DNA of 64,000 nucleotides, taken from NCBI RefSeq assembly GCF_004014715.1, contig NZ_CP034835.1:3596001-3660000 (forward strand), written 5' to 3'. The notes beneath the pieces are model-generated. The model did no database searches. It was not told the DNA's origin and was given only the letters and a program-made list of their open reading frames with translations. Made by a program: the position numbers and the translations under genes. The stretch is from Pseudoalteromonas sp. R3 (GTDB taxonomy: Bacteria > Pseudomonadota > Gammaproteobacteria > Enterobacterales > Alteromonadaceae). Numbering within the stretch: the stretch's first letter is position 1; each line of letters starts with the position of its first letter. Positions 8,249 to 17,169 of the stretch are shown one piece after another.

Positions 8249-9751
8249 ATGGAACCGGTTACTAACATTACCTTGCTGTTTGTCGATGACGAACCCCTTA
8301 TTCTGCGCTCACTCAAGCGCGCGCTCCAAAATGAGCCCTACACTGTGTTTACCGCGCAAAGTGGAGAAGAAGGCCTGGCCTTGTTAGAACAGCACCCTAT
8401 CGACGTGGTGGTGTCGGATAAAATGATGCCCAACATGTCAGGCATTGAGTTCCTGGCTCAGGTTGCAGAGCGATTTCCCGATACCATTCGCATGATGCTT
8501 ACCGCCTTTACTGAAGTGGAAGACCTGATTGACGCCATTAATCAGGGCAAAGTCTGGGGTTACATGCAAAAGCCATTCGACATGAGTAACATCAAGCTGA
8601 CCCTCGAACAGGCAATACAGACAAAGATGCTGGTTGCTGAACGTAATATGTTACGTGCCAGCCTGCAGCGCTACCGCAGCTCAATTCGCTCGCAATTTTA
8701 TCGCTTTGTTGGCGACTCCATTGCCATGCAAATGGTCTATAAGGCCATTGAAAAAGCCGGCCCCAGCCAGGCTAATGTGTTTATCACCGGGCCCAGCGGA
8801 ACGGGTAAAGAGCTGGCTGCCGATGCCATTCATCGTGCCAGCACCCGCAAAGACAAACCTTTGGTGTGTATTAACTGCGCCGCCATTCCCAGTGAACTGA
8901 TGGAATCCGAGATCTTTGGTCATATCAAAGGCGCCTTCTCGGGTGCCGTTACCAATCGGGATGGTGCGGCGACGCAGGCAGATGGCGGTACCCTGTTTCT
9001 GGATGAAATTGGTGAGATGGACATGAATTTGCAGGCCAAGATCCTGCGCTTTGTGCAGTCGGGAACCTTCCAGAAAGTCGGCAGCGGCAAAGAAGAAAAG
9101 GTCGATGTCCGATTTATCTGTGCAACTAACCGTGAGCCTCATCAGGCCATTGCTGATCAGCGTTTACGCGAAGACTTGTTTTATCGCCTCAATGTCATCG
9201 CCATTGATTTGCCTGCATTGCATGAACGCGATCATGACGCGTTACAAATCGCGCAGCACTTCCTGAGTAAGTTCAGCGAGCTCGAAAACAAAGTCTTTGT
9301 TGGTTTTTCACCTGCTGCAGAACAGTTGATCTTAAACTACGACTGGCCGGGTAATGTGCGCCAGCTCGAAAACCTGGTCCACAGTTGTGTGGTGATGTCA
9401 GACGGGCCACTGATCACCGAAGATACTTTGCAAATGCAGCTTAAACTCAAACCCAGCGATGCCCAGGCCTTGCTTAATGGCCAATTTGGTGGTTCTACGC
9501 CAATACAAAGCAGAGCACCGCAGCAATCAGTCAGCGTGCAGGAAAACGGCTATGCATCGCCTCAGCAGACAGCCGACATCCCATCTGAAAATCAAATCTG
9601 TTCGCTGGCCGAGGTAGAGCGAATTGCCATCGAAAAAGCCATCGCAGCATGCGATGACAATGTGGTGAAAGCAGCCAGTTTACTGGAAGTCAGCCCGTCT
9701 ACTTTGTACCGTAAAATACAGCAGTGGGGAGACAAGAACACAGGCGCCTGA
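8249..9751 (+). CDS. Sigma-54-dependent response regulator (NtrC type)
   Basis: Three domains in order. Residues 1-125 are a receiver domain (LLFVDDEP, phospho-acceptor D57 in VVVSDKMMP, conserved K in YMQKPF). From about residue 150 to 390 is the AAA+ activator domain with Walker A GPSGTGKE, Walker B GTLFLDEIGEMD and the sigma-54 contact loop GAFSGA, a serine variant of the usual GAFTGA. Residues about 455-495 are a Fis-type helix-turn-helix (EKAIAACDDNVVKAASLLEVS...LYRKI). It would activate sigma-54 promoters when phosphorylated. No kinase gene is visible nearby. The candidate -24/-12 promoters around it make it the likely local activator of the polysaccharide genes. Confidence 0.92.
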   Translation: MEPVTNITLLFVDDEPLILRSLKRALQNEPYTVFTAQSGEEGLALLEQHPIDVVVSDKMMPNMSGIEFLAQVAERFPDTIRMMLTAFTEVEDLIDAINQGKVWGYMQKPFDMSNIKLTLEQAIQTKMLVAERNMLRASLQRYRSSIRSQFYRFVGDSIAMQMVYKAIEKAGPSQANVFITGPSGTGKELAADAIHRASTRKDKPLVCINCAAIPSELMESEIFGHIKGAFSGAVTNRDGAATQADGGTLFLDEIGEMDMNLQAKILRFVQSGTFQKVGSGKEEKVDVRFICATNREPHQAIADQRLREDLFYRLNVIAIDLPALHERDHDALQIAQHFLSKFSELENKVFVGFSPAAEQLILNYDWPGNVRQLENLVHSCVVMSDGPLITEDTLQMQLKLKPSDAQALLNGQFGGSTPIQSRAPQQSVSVQENGYASPQQTADIPSENQICSLAEVERIAIEKAIAACDDNVVKAASLLEVSPSTLYRKIQQWGDKNTGA

Positions 9752-9772
9752 TTTTATCGGACGCTGCCAAAT

Positions 9773-9821
9773 ACGCAGATTGCAAATTGCAAAAACCGGC
9801 GTCGCAAAATGCAATCTGCGT
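9773..9821. repeat. Perfect 12-bp inverted repeat with inner TGCAA motifs
   Basis: ACGCAGATTGCA (9773-9784) and TGCAATCTGCGT (9810-9821) are exact inverted copies 25 bases apart. Between them lie TGCAAATTGCA and TCGCAAAA. It starts 22 bases after the regulator gene and lies about 136 bases before the candidate promoter at 9957. No T-run follows, so an activator-binding site is at least as likely as a terminator. Confidence 0.5.
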
Positions 9822-9956
9822 GCATTTATCTTTGCCTAAGTCTCCTCATCACATCGGCTTCGGCTTTGTAGCTGCTCGGCCACAAGCTATTTAAAAACCT
9901 TTACATTCAATATTTTAGAAACTTATCACAGATTGATTGTGTGCGTCTGAGCGCCT

Positions 9957-9972
9957 TGGTACGGATTTTGGT
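9957..9972 (+). promoter_or_regulatory. Possible sigma-54 promoter before the flippase gene
   Basis: Reads TGGTACGGATTTTGGT. It agrees with the consensus at most positions, including TTG in the -12 half, but has GG in place of GC. Transcription would start near 9983, between the first in-frame start codon and the ATG at 10007. Confidence 0.45.
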
Positions 9973-10006
9973 TAGTAAAGGTATCCGATATCAAGAGAGC
10001 GATGCC

Positions 10007-11260
10007 ATGACACACCCAACCAGCACAATGCGGACCCTGCTCAGCAATACCTCATACCTCATAGGTGCAGAGGTGGTTGCCAAGGCGTCGCGGCTGATCA
10101 GTATCATGGCGATGGCTGCTTGCCTGTCTGCCACTGAGTATGGCACAGCGATGCTTGCCCTGACGGTGCATGAAGTGTTGAGGCTGTTATTGCGCTCTGG
10201 TGCTGGTGCGCAGGTCATCCGCGCCAGCGATGACGAGTTACCCGCTTTTCTTAAAAATGGTCGTTTACTACAGTGGCTGCTGTGCGGCGCGCTATGTGTC
10301 GTGCAGGTCCTGGTCGCACTGGCCAGCAGCTGGATGTTTCCAGGTCAGGACATGACAGTGCTGATTGCCCTGATGGCACTGACTTATCTGGTATTCCCGT
10401 TAGTCTGTAATCAGGTGTTTCTGATGCAACGCCGCAACCAGATGGGTTTGTTTGGCCTGATCAGCAGCGTGTGTATTATCACCGAAAACCTCGCTCTGGC
10501 TGCGGCACTTTACCTCGATGCTGGCCTGCTGGCCGTCGTGATTGGCAAATGGGCATTCACCCTGCTTTGGCTGGGATGCTTTGCCTTTGTCCCTTCATCG
10601 TCCATGGCCGGACACTACAGCAAAGCTATTTTTTCCCGACTGCTGGGTGCATCAACACAGCTTGCAGGCAGCGAAATCTTGCGCTCGCTGCGTGTGAATA
10701 TGGACATGTTCGTGGCCGCACGTCTGCTAACCCCTGAGCTATTTGGACTCTACAGTTTCGCTAAAAGCGTGGGTGTGGGCCTGGCAATATCTGTTGCCCA
10801 AGCCTATACCACTGCACTCTATCCGTTTGTTTGCAAACTTAAAAATGCTGGTAATTTTGGCACCAGACACAGCCACCTGCTGCTCGCAATCACTGCGGCT
10901 GTGTCTGCAATTTTTATTCTTCAGGCCGTGCTGGTTCCCTGGTATGTGCCAGTGTTATTCAACGAGCATTGGCAGGGTAGTTTTACCACCAGTGCACTGC
11001 TTTGCCTGATAGCCACCAGCACAGTATGGACAGACAGTTATGCCGTAATGCAACGTGCCGCAGGCCGGTTTGCCCGAGAGTGCCAACTGAATGCTTACTG
11101 TTTAGTGATTTCACTGGTTGGGCTGTTAATGATACAGCCTGACCAACCCGATTTACTTGCCGCCGTACTGGTCAGCTGTAGCGCCTTGTGGCTGCTCTTT
11201 CCATTGGCAGACTTTGCGCTAAGACGTTGTCACGCTGGCGCAGCAAAATCTTCTTTATGA
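10007..11260 (+). CDS. Wzx-like polysaccharide flippase
   Basis: About 417 residues, almost entirely hydrophobic, with some twelve membrane segments in the pattern of the MATE/MVF flippase superfamily (polysaccharide biosynthesis protein). The N-terminal block SNTSYLIGAEVVAKASRLISIMAMA is typical. It would carry the lipid-linked repeat unit across the inner membrane. An upstream in-frame start at 9941 lies before the candidate promoter; I prefer the ATG at 10007, which has AGAGAG upstream at 9994-9999. It is followed by a glycosyltransferase gene 13 bases later. Confidence 0.82.
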   Translation: MTHPTSTMRTLLSNTSYLIGAEVVAKASRLISIMAMAACLSATEYGTAMLALTVHEVLRLLLRSGAGAQVIRASDDELPAFLKNGRLLQWLLCGALCVVQVLVALASSWMFPGQDMTVLIALMALTYLVFPLVCNQVFLMQRRNQMGLFGLISSVCIITENLALAAALYLDAGLLAVVIGKWAFTLLWLGCFAFVPSSSMAGHYSKAIFSRLLGASTQLAGSEILRSLRVNMDMFVAARLLTPELFGLYSFAKSVGVGLAISVAQAYTTALYPFVCKLKNAGNFGTRHSHLLLAITAAVSAIFILQAVLVPWYVPVLFNEHWQGSFTTSALLCLIATSTVWTDSYAVMQRAAGRFARECQLNAYCLVISLVGLLMIQPDQPDLLAAVLVSCSALWLLFPLADFALRRCHAGAAKSSL

Positions 11261-11273
11261 TCCGGAGCCCATT

Positions 11274-12296
11274 ATGACTAACTATGTGATTAACTCGAAA
11301 CCCGTTGTCAGCATCATCATTCCTATGTACAACGTTGAAAAATATATTGATAAATGCATCTGCTCAGTGCTCAACCAGACCTATCAAAATTTTGAGGTGA
11401 TCTGTGTTGATGATGGCTGCAGCGATAATACACTGAGCTATCTGAGAGATTATAAAGATCATCGGATCCATATCATTCGCCAGCAAAACCGGGGCCTGTC
11501 CGGAGCGCGCAACACTGGGATCCGCAACGCCCGGGGCGTTTATATCGCCTTGCTGGATGCCGATGACTACTGGGCAGTCAATAAACTGGAAAAACACGTC
11601 GCGCATTTGAATCGCCATCCCAGTGTTGATGTCAGTTATTGTCCTTCTTTGTTTGTGGATGATGACAATAAACAACTGGGCATTGGCCAGTTTCCGAAAT
11701 TAGACAACATTGATGCCAAAACCATTTTTTGCCGCAATCCGGTTGGCAATGGGTCAGCGCCGGTGATCCGTGCAGCCGCACTGGAAAAAGTGGCGTTTCA
11801 TGACGAAACCCGCAGCTGGCGTCAGTATTTCGATGAAAACCTCAGACAATCAGAAGACATAGAGATGTGGCTGCGTCTGGCACTGTATACCGATGCGACT
11901 TTTGCGGGGATCCCAGAGCCGCTGACCTTTTATCGCGTCAATGCCAGTGGTTTGTCGGCTAACCTGCAAAAGCAATATCAGAGCTGGGAAAGCGCGGTCA
12001 ACAAACACAGACGCAGCCATGCGCAGTTTTTTAAGCAATGTGGCTCGCTCGCACGCGCCTATCAGCTCAGATACCTGAGCCGTCGTGCCGTGCAATCTCG
12101 CAATACTTTTGCCGCACTTAAACTGATCCACAAAGCGCTGTTTACCGACATTCGCATTTTATTGGAAGAACCTGGCCGCACAGCATTAACCTGGTGCTGT
12201 GCCCTGACCAGCCTGTTACCAAAATCCTTGTACGACCGTGCCGAAAAGCTGGCAATGCGCACTATGGGAAACACCAGTAAACATCCTGCGGGCTAA
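11274..12296 (+). CDS. Family 2 glycosyltransferase
   Basis: GT2 enzyme of 340 residues preceded by GGAG at 11262-11265. It shows VSIIIPMYNVEKYIDKCICSV, the nucleotide-binding VICVDDGCSDNT, the acceptor-side GLSGARNTGI and the metal-binding ALLDADDYW; a later SEDIEMWLRLA matches the family's catalytic ED region. It is the second member of the flippase unit and is followed by a strong terminator. Donor and acceptor cannot be assigned. Confidence 0.9.
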   Translation: MTNYVINSKPVVSIIIPMYNVEKYIDKCICSVLNQTYQNFEVICVDDGCSDNTLSYLRDYKDHRIHIIRQQNRGLSGARNTGIRNARGVYIALLDADDYWAVNKLEKHVAHLNRHPSVDVSYCPSLFVDDDNKQLGIGQFPKLDNIDAKTIFCRNPVGNGSAPVIRAAALEKVAFHDETRSWRQYFDENLRQSEDIEMWLRLALYTDATFAGIPEPLTFYRVNASGLSANLQKQYQSWESAVNKHRRSHAQFFKQCGSLARAYQLRYLSRRAVQSRNTFAALKLIHKALFTDIRILLEEPGRTALTWCCALTSLLPKSLYDRAEKLAMRTMGNTSKHPAG

Positions 12297-12373
12297 CCCT
12301 TCGCTCCCGGGCCAATGCGCTTATCTGCTGTTATTCACTCAGTCAGATAGCGCACCTCGCATCAATGGCCCTT

Positions 12374-12399
12374 AAGCCAGCTTTTGCTGGCTTCTTTTC
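12374..12399 (+). terminator. Rho-independent terminator after the second GT2 gene
   Basis: AAGCCAGC-TTTT-GCTGGCTT, a perfect 8-bp stem with a 4-base loop, followed by CTTTTC and further T-rich sequence. Confidence 0.85.
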
Positions 12400-12489
12400 A
12401 TTTTGAAACTGCTTTGCAAAATAGAAAAAAAACCGCTAAAACGTCCACCAAAAACAACTAACAAGCTGATTTTTATAAAATAATAAAGT

Positions 12490-12505
12490 TGGCTCATTTT
12501 ATGCT
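12490..12505 (+). promoter_or_regulatory. Sigma-54 (-24/-12) promoter before the export operon
   Basis: Reads TGGCTCATTTTATGCT with GG and GC exactly 10 bases apart and TGC in the -12 half. Transcription would start near 12516. A TTTGCAAAA lies about 70 bases upstream at 12413-12421, the same motif seen near other promoters of this locus. Confidence 0.68.
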
Positions 12506-12554
12506 CCTATCTCATTAAGACCACCAAGTGAGAGCCACTGCCAAGGAGCCCAAT

Positions 12555-13823
12555 ATGAGACAAGCGACTAAAACCACAGCCTTGATAACCCGCATTTCTG
12601 CGTTAGTACTGTGTGTGCTTGGCTCAGGATGCACGCTCAGCCCGGACTATCATGATGACGAATTTTACGGCATGCCGCATGCGGCCGGTACCCAGTTCAA
12701 CCAATCGAATTCTGTCTTTGCTTCACGTTTGAACTGCACTGATGCTGACGACTTTGCAGCCGCGGCAAACTTTCGGGTTGACCAACCAATTCCGCTTGCA
12801 GCACCCGGTCTGAATCCCAATGAATCAAGTCATCGTGGCACATTTGGCGCGGCGCCACTGAGTCCGGGCGACCTTATTCAGGTAAAAATGGAGTATGGCG
12901 AAGGCTTCAACGGCGACTATGTACTGGACAGCTCAGGCGCACTGACGTTGCCTGTGATTGAACCAATTTACGCCGCGGGCTTAACCACCAAAGCGCTGGC
13001 TCAAAAAGTCGAACTGGCGCTTATTCGTGCCAAGATTTTTCGTGCTCAAACGCTGGATGTCACCGTAAAGGTAAAAACCTGGGCTGCTATCGAAGTGCCA
13101 GTATCCGGAGCCGTATTTTCACCAGGTCGCGTCACCATCAATGCCAAACTACCGGAACAGTTGTTGGAACAGCAGGTCGCAGCCTCTGGCGACCACTCAA
13201 AACAGCGCCTGCTTTCTGAAGCCATTCGGGCAGCAGCCGGTGTACGTCCCGACGCCAAGCTGGATCAGGTGATTTTAGTTCGTCAGGGCTGGCGTATTGA
13301 GGCCGACCTGACCGGCATTATGACCGGCCAGCCGGTGTCAGACCATGTGCTTATCGCGGGCGATCAGGTCATCGTGCCCAGTACAGGGTGTTTTCAGCCT
13401 AATCTGGTAAAACCTTCGCAGATCACGCCAAAAGGTTTTCGGGTCTTTATGTCTAACCTGATTGACTCATCAATGAGTAACGCCAATGCAGCGATCGGCC
13501 GCTTTTCCAGCAACCTGCCCTACGGTACACGTTTATTACAGGCTGCGATCTCTGCCAACTGCGTTGGCGGCAAAGAATACACCAATGCGCCACGTCGCGT
13601 TGTACTGGTCAGCAACCATCCTCTGACCGGAAAAACCCAGGTCGTCGAACGCTCAGTGGAAGATCTGATGCGTATGTCTTATCGCGACCATATTAACCCT
13701 TATGTCATGCCGAACGATGCGATAGCCTGCTATGATTCAGATATCACTAACTTGCGTGATATCGCAAAAACACTACTCGATATCGTGGCACCCTTCTCTT
13801 TGCTGAGTAAGGAGGATTCATGA
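12555..13823 (+). CDS. Wza-like polysaccharide export lipoprotein
   Basis: Outer-membrane polysaccharide export protein. I start it at ATG 12555, which has AAGGAG seven bases upstream; the ATG at 12528 lacks a site. A lipoprotein signal ends in the lipobox LGSGC. Residues about 95-190 form the export domain: LSPGDLIQVKMEYGEGFNGDYVLDSSGALTLPVIEPIYAAG followed by an L-x-I-x-A helix and VPVSGAVFSPGRV, then a SLBB-like part (DHVLIAGDQVIVP). The C-terminal 140 residues are unusual for Wza and hold several cysteines. It overlaps the next gene by 4 bases (ATGA). Confidence 0.85.
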   Translation: MRQATKTTALITRISALVLCVLGSGCTLSPDYHDDEFYGMPHAAGTQFNQSNSVFASRLNCTDADDFAAAANFRVDQPIPLAAPGLNPNESSHRGTFGAAPLSPGDLIQVKMEYGEGFNGDYVLDSSGALTLPVIEPIYAAGLTTKALAQKVELALIRAKIFRAQTLDVTVKVKTWAAIEVPVSGAVFSPGRVTINAKLPEQLLEQQVAASGDHSKQRLLSEAIRAAAGVRPDAKLDQVILVRQGWRIEADLTGIMTGQPVSDHVLIAGDQVIVPSTGCFQPNLVKPSQITPKGFRVFMSNLIDSSMSNANAAIGRFSSNLPYGTRLLQAAISANCVGGKEYTNAPRRVVLVSNHPLTGKTQVVERSVEDLMRMSYRDHINPYVMPNDAIACYDSDITNLRDIAKTLLDIVAPFSLLSKEDS

Positions 13824-15211
13824 ACACGCAACTTCAGGTAACCACGCCCTATTCACGATTCAGGGCTGCGATTTATCGCACCCTGCATAAGCCTTACCTG
13901 GTCACCTGCCTGGTTAGCTATGCCATTATTTTGCTGCTGGTCTTTGCCTATCTGCAACAACCTGCAAAGTACCGCAGCGACCTGGATATGGTGTTACCCG
14001 GCACGGGTGCCAACAGCAATGTATCGCTTGATGAGGTGGGTCAGGTGGTGTCCTCTACCAGCGCCCCATTCGGTAAAGGCTATAACCCCAGAGTCAACTA
14101 CAAAGAAATGCTGATGAGCAAAAACCTCATCGAAAATGCAGCCAAATCTATGGGCATGTCAGCAAAAGAATTTGGCCGACCTAAAGTACGCCTGACCGAG
14201 CAAACTTCTATTTTGAAAATAGAAATCACCGGTGCCAGCCCGCGTATCGCCGAGAAAAAAGCCTGGGCCTTGTATGACGCGCTACAGGGCCAGCTTGACC
14301 ATCTGCGTGCCGACGAAGTTCAGCGTCGTGACGCCAGTATCAAGTCTGTGCTGGATCAATACAGAGAGCGCCTCAACCTGACGCGCAGCAATATTACAGA
14401 TTTTCAGCAGCGCTCTTTACTGATCAGCCGGGACCAGCTTGACCAGCAAATGCGCACCCTGTCCAATCTTAAAGAACAGGTGGCTATCGTAAAAGCAGAG
14501 ATTGGCCGTGCGGAGTATTTTGTCGGCCAGCTCAGCGTTGATTTGGGTGTCTCGCCTTCCATGGCAGGCCAGGCTTTTGTGCTGCAATCGGATGGTGAAT
14601 TCAGAGCCTACTTGTCTGAACTGGACAAAAGCGCAGCACAATTGAGCGAATATCGCTCGCGCTGGGATGATGGTCATCCCATGGTGAAAGCGGAGCTGGC
14701 ACGCTTTGAGCAATCAAAACTGGCGCTCAGAACCCGCTCAGAAGGTCTGGTCGGGATCAATGCGGCTCATGCATTTCACACCACAGATCTGGCTTCTAAC
14801 CCCAACCGGGCACAGTTGTTTGCCGATCTGATCAGTGCCTTTGCAGCTAAAAAGGGCTCCGAAGCCAAACTGGTTGAGCTGGAAAACGAAGTTCAGCTGC
14901 TTAACGAAAAGCTTAAAGTCTACGCCCGGGAAGCCGCTGAGCTGGAACGTCTGGAGCGCGAATTTGATCTGGCCAAAGCCGTCTTCACCTCAGCGGTAGC
15001 TCGTCTGGAAGCAGGTAAAGCAGATATCTTTGCGTCTTACCCTGTGATCCAGTTGATGTCGCCACCGTCGCTGCCCGTCAACTCGTTCTCGCCGAAAAAG
15101 TCCATCGCTGTTGCTGCCGCACTGGCTGCCATGATCTTCTTATCCATGGCCGTGCTGATGATCAATAAGCGTCGGGTGATTATCTCAGCTGTGATGAAGC
15201 AGCCTGACTAA
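13820..15211 (+). CDS. Wzz/GumC-like chain-length determinant, no kinase domain
   Basis: 463 residues with AAGGAGG upstream of the ATG. One membrane segment near residues 28-47 (LVTCLVSYAIILLLVFAYL) and one near the C-terminus (SIAVAAALAAMIFLSMAVLMI) enclose a periplasmic part rich in coiled coil (about 170-390), the layout of polysaccharide co-polymerases. The proline-rich motif before the second membrane segment (PPSLPVNSFSPKK) is as in the family. It lacks the cytoplasmic tyrosine kinase found in Wzc. It sets chain length together with the export lipoprotein encoded just upstream. Confidence 0.85.
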   Translation: MNTQLQVTTPYSRFRAAIYRTLHKPYLVTCLVSYAIILLLVFAYLQQPAKYRSDLDMVLPGTGANSNVSLDEVGQVVSSTSAPFGKGYNPRVNYKEMLMSKNLIENAAKSMGMSAKEFGRPKVRLTEQTSILKIEITGASPRIAEKKAWALYDALQGQLDHLRADEVQRRDASIKSVLDQYRERLNLTRSNITDFQQRSLLISRDQLDQQMRTLSNLKEQVAIVKAEIGRAEYFVGQLSVDLGVSPSMAGQAFVLQSDGEFRAYLSELDKSAAQLSEYRSRWDDGHPMVKAELARFEQSKLALRTRSEGLVGINAAHAFHTTDLASNPNRAQLFADLISAFAAKKGSEAKLVELENEVQLLNEKLKVYAREAAELERLEREFDLAKAVFTSAVARLEAGKADIFASYPVIQLMSPPSLPVNSFSPKKSIAVAAALAAMIFLSMAVLMINKRRVIISAVMKQPD

Positions 15212-15223
15212 CCGGAGACCAGC

Positions 15224-16507
15224 ATGCTATTTACCGCCTACTTACCCTTTAAGGAAAAACGCTTTATCAGCACGGAAGAAAAGCTGGTCTGGGCGGGCCT
15301 GGTGCTCACCTATCCTACTTTTATGCTGGGTATGTTGTATGTGATGGGTTCCATCATAGGCTGGGTTATTTTCATGGTGGTGTTGATGCGCTGTTATCTG
15401 GACTTACGTGCCAAGCCGCGTCCACTCTCGCCAATGATCTGGCTGTGGATAGTGGCCATGTTGCTTATGTTAATCGCTTTGCTCATTGCCCATAGTGAAT
15501 GGTCACTGGGCACCGGGCAAACGATAAAATCATCTATTGGCTGGATGAAAGGCTGGGCTTTGCTGGCCATTTTCCCGGTGATTGCAGCGCTTGCGAAAAT
15601 TCGCAAAGAAGTGGTGATCCGGGGCGTATGTATTGTTGCCATTCACACTCTGATTTTCTCTTTCATCTCTGTGGCTTTTTACATTGTAAAATTACCGGGC
15701 GATATTTTTCTGTCGCCACTAAAAGTGATTGGGGGCCCAGGTGAGAGTTTCTTTATGGTCAGTTTTTACGGCATTAACCCCGAAACAGGTGCCGGGCGTT
15801 GGCGATTCTTTACCCCCTGGGCACCGGCAGCAGGATTTATGGCTTGCATTTATCTGGTGTTTTGTTTGCAGGAAAAAAACGCTCGTATTCGTCGCTGGGC
15901 CATCGCTGGCTGCTGGGCCATGCTGATATTGTCACAATCCCGCGCAGGGATAGCCATCTTCATTATGCTGTTCCCGTTGGTGCTATTCAGCGACAAATTT
16001 AAGGAACCCTGGATGCTACTACTGCTGGGTATTGCTGTCCCCATCATATTGCTGCTGGGTGAGCCCATTTACAATTCAATTATGGATTCTTATGAAGCAG
16101 TGAAACAGCAACGCCCGGGGTCCACCCGGGTACGAAAAGCGTTAGCGAATATCGCCATTCAGCGCTGGCAGGCTGAAGCGCCTATCTGGGGTCATGGTAT
16201 TGTCGAACGAGGGCCAAAAATGGTGGAGTTTATGCCTATCGGCTCACACCACAGCTGGTATGGCTTGCTGTTTGTTAAAGGCATTGTCGGCGCCGTGGCA
16301 CTGGCCGTGCCCATGCTGGTGTCGAGCGTCTATCTATTATGGGCTTCACAGGATTCAAAAACTGCTCAGACTGCACTGTGTCTGATGGCCGTACTGATCT
16401 GCTACAGCTTTTTTGAGAACCTGGAAATTTTATCGTATCTCTACTGGCCAGCACTATTATGGTTTGGCTTTGCATTTAGTAGTAAGCGCTCATCAATGGC
16501 AATGTAA
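15224..16507 (+). CDS. O-antigen ligase/polymerase-like membrane protein
   Basis: 427 residues with about ten hydrophobic segments and a large loop between residues 270 and 340 (EAVKQQRPGSTRVRKALANIAIQRWQAEAPIWGHG, then GSHHSWYGLLFVKG), which fits the Wzy/WaaL (O-antigen ligase) family: the loop histidines and the 'SRAGI' motif (ILSQSRAGIAIF) are typical. In an exopolysaccharide locus this is more likely the polymerase. It is the last gene of the export operon and its end overlaps the convergent NYN gene by 67 bases. Confidence 0.78.
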   Translation: MLFTAYLPFKEKRFISTEEKLVWAGLVLTYPTFMLGMLYVMGSIIGWVIFMVVLMRCYLDLRAKPRPLSPMIWLWIVAMLLMLIALLIAHSEWSLGTGQTIKSSIGWMKGWALLAIFPVIAALAKIRKEVVIRGVCIVAIHTLIFSFISVAFYIVKLPGDIFLSPLKVIGGPGESFFMVSFYGINPETGAGRWRFFTPWAPAAGFMACIYLVFCLQEKNARIRRWAIAGCWAMLILSQSRAGIAIFIMLFPLVLFSDKFKEPWMLLLLGIAVPIILLLGEPIYNSIMDSYEAVKQQRPGSTRVRKALANIAIQRWQAEAPIWGHGIVERGPKMVEFMPIGSHHSWYGLLFVKGIVGAVALAVPMLVSSVYLLWASQDSKTAQTALCLMAVLICYSFFENLEILSYLYWPALLWFGFAFSSKRSSMAM

Positions 16508-16947
16508 CGGGTGGCCGCACGCTTGAGAGAGTTCGCGGTCAGCTGAGGAACGCCATATACCTCGACTTCGCATTCGTGACGGCTTTGAATGCGTTCGGCC
16601 AACAGGTCAAAATCGCCATCTCCGGTCAGTAACACCACCACATCACAATGTGGGGCACACTCCATGGCATCCAGGGTGATCCCCACGTCCCAGTCGCACT
16701 TGGCGGAGCCATCCGCTCTTTGAATATAAGGCTTCTGTTTTACCTCAAACCCGATGGCTCTGAGAATATTCTGAAACTGTTGTTGCTTGGGCGCATTGGG
16801 CTCGCTGGAATACGCCAAAGCCCGGTGCAAAGTGCGGTCTTTAAGCACTTCCTGCCAAAAACCATTGTAGTCAAAGCTTCTGCCATAGGCCTGGCGAGTG
16901 GTGTAGTAAATATTCTGGACATCAACCAGAATGGCGATTTTTTTCAT
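16441..16947 (-). CDS. NYN-domain (LabA/DUF88-type) protein
   Basis: About 168 residues beginning KKIAILVDVQNIYYTT, the first strand of the NYN fold with its acidic residue, then WDVGITLDAM and VVVLLTGDGDFDLLAERIQ, the second and third acidic sites of this PIN-like nuclease family. These proteins are thought to act on RNA. I prefer ATG 16947; an ATG at 16962 adds five residues, and neither has a clear ribosome-binding site. It stands alone, convergent with the polymerase-like gene. Confidence 0.8.
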   Translation of the reverse strand: MKKIAILVDVQNIYYTTRQAYGRSFDYNGFWQEVLKDRTLHRALAYSSEPNAPKQQQFQNILRAIGFEVKQKPYIQRADGSAKCDWDVGITLDAMECAPHCDVVVLLTGDGDFDLLAERIQSRHECEVEVYGVPQLTANSLKRAATRYIAIDERLLLNAKPNHNSAGQ

Positions 16948-17169
16948 GGTATTACAGACCATTTAATTTGTTTGTGAAGAAGGCCGCGTACCACACAGAG
17001 TGTGAATGAACGCATGAATGCCCTGATGGTAAAAGTGGCTGTCACTATATCACAGAACCCAGACGATGCGGGTCATAAATAAGACCTCAAAAATTCACAT
17101 CATTTACACTTTTAATACACTAGTTCCCAGGATAATCCCGCGTTTCGTTCTATTACCAAGGAAACCAAC

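Noticed and set aside
9773..9821. Inverted repeat as the terminator of the regulator gene
   Set aside because: The 25-base loop and the absence of a T-run on the plus strand make this weak; kept as a repeat and candidate binding site.
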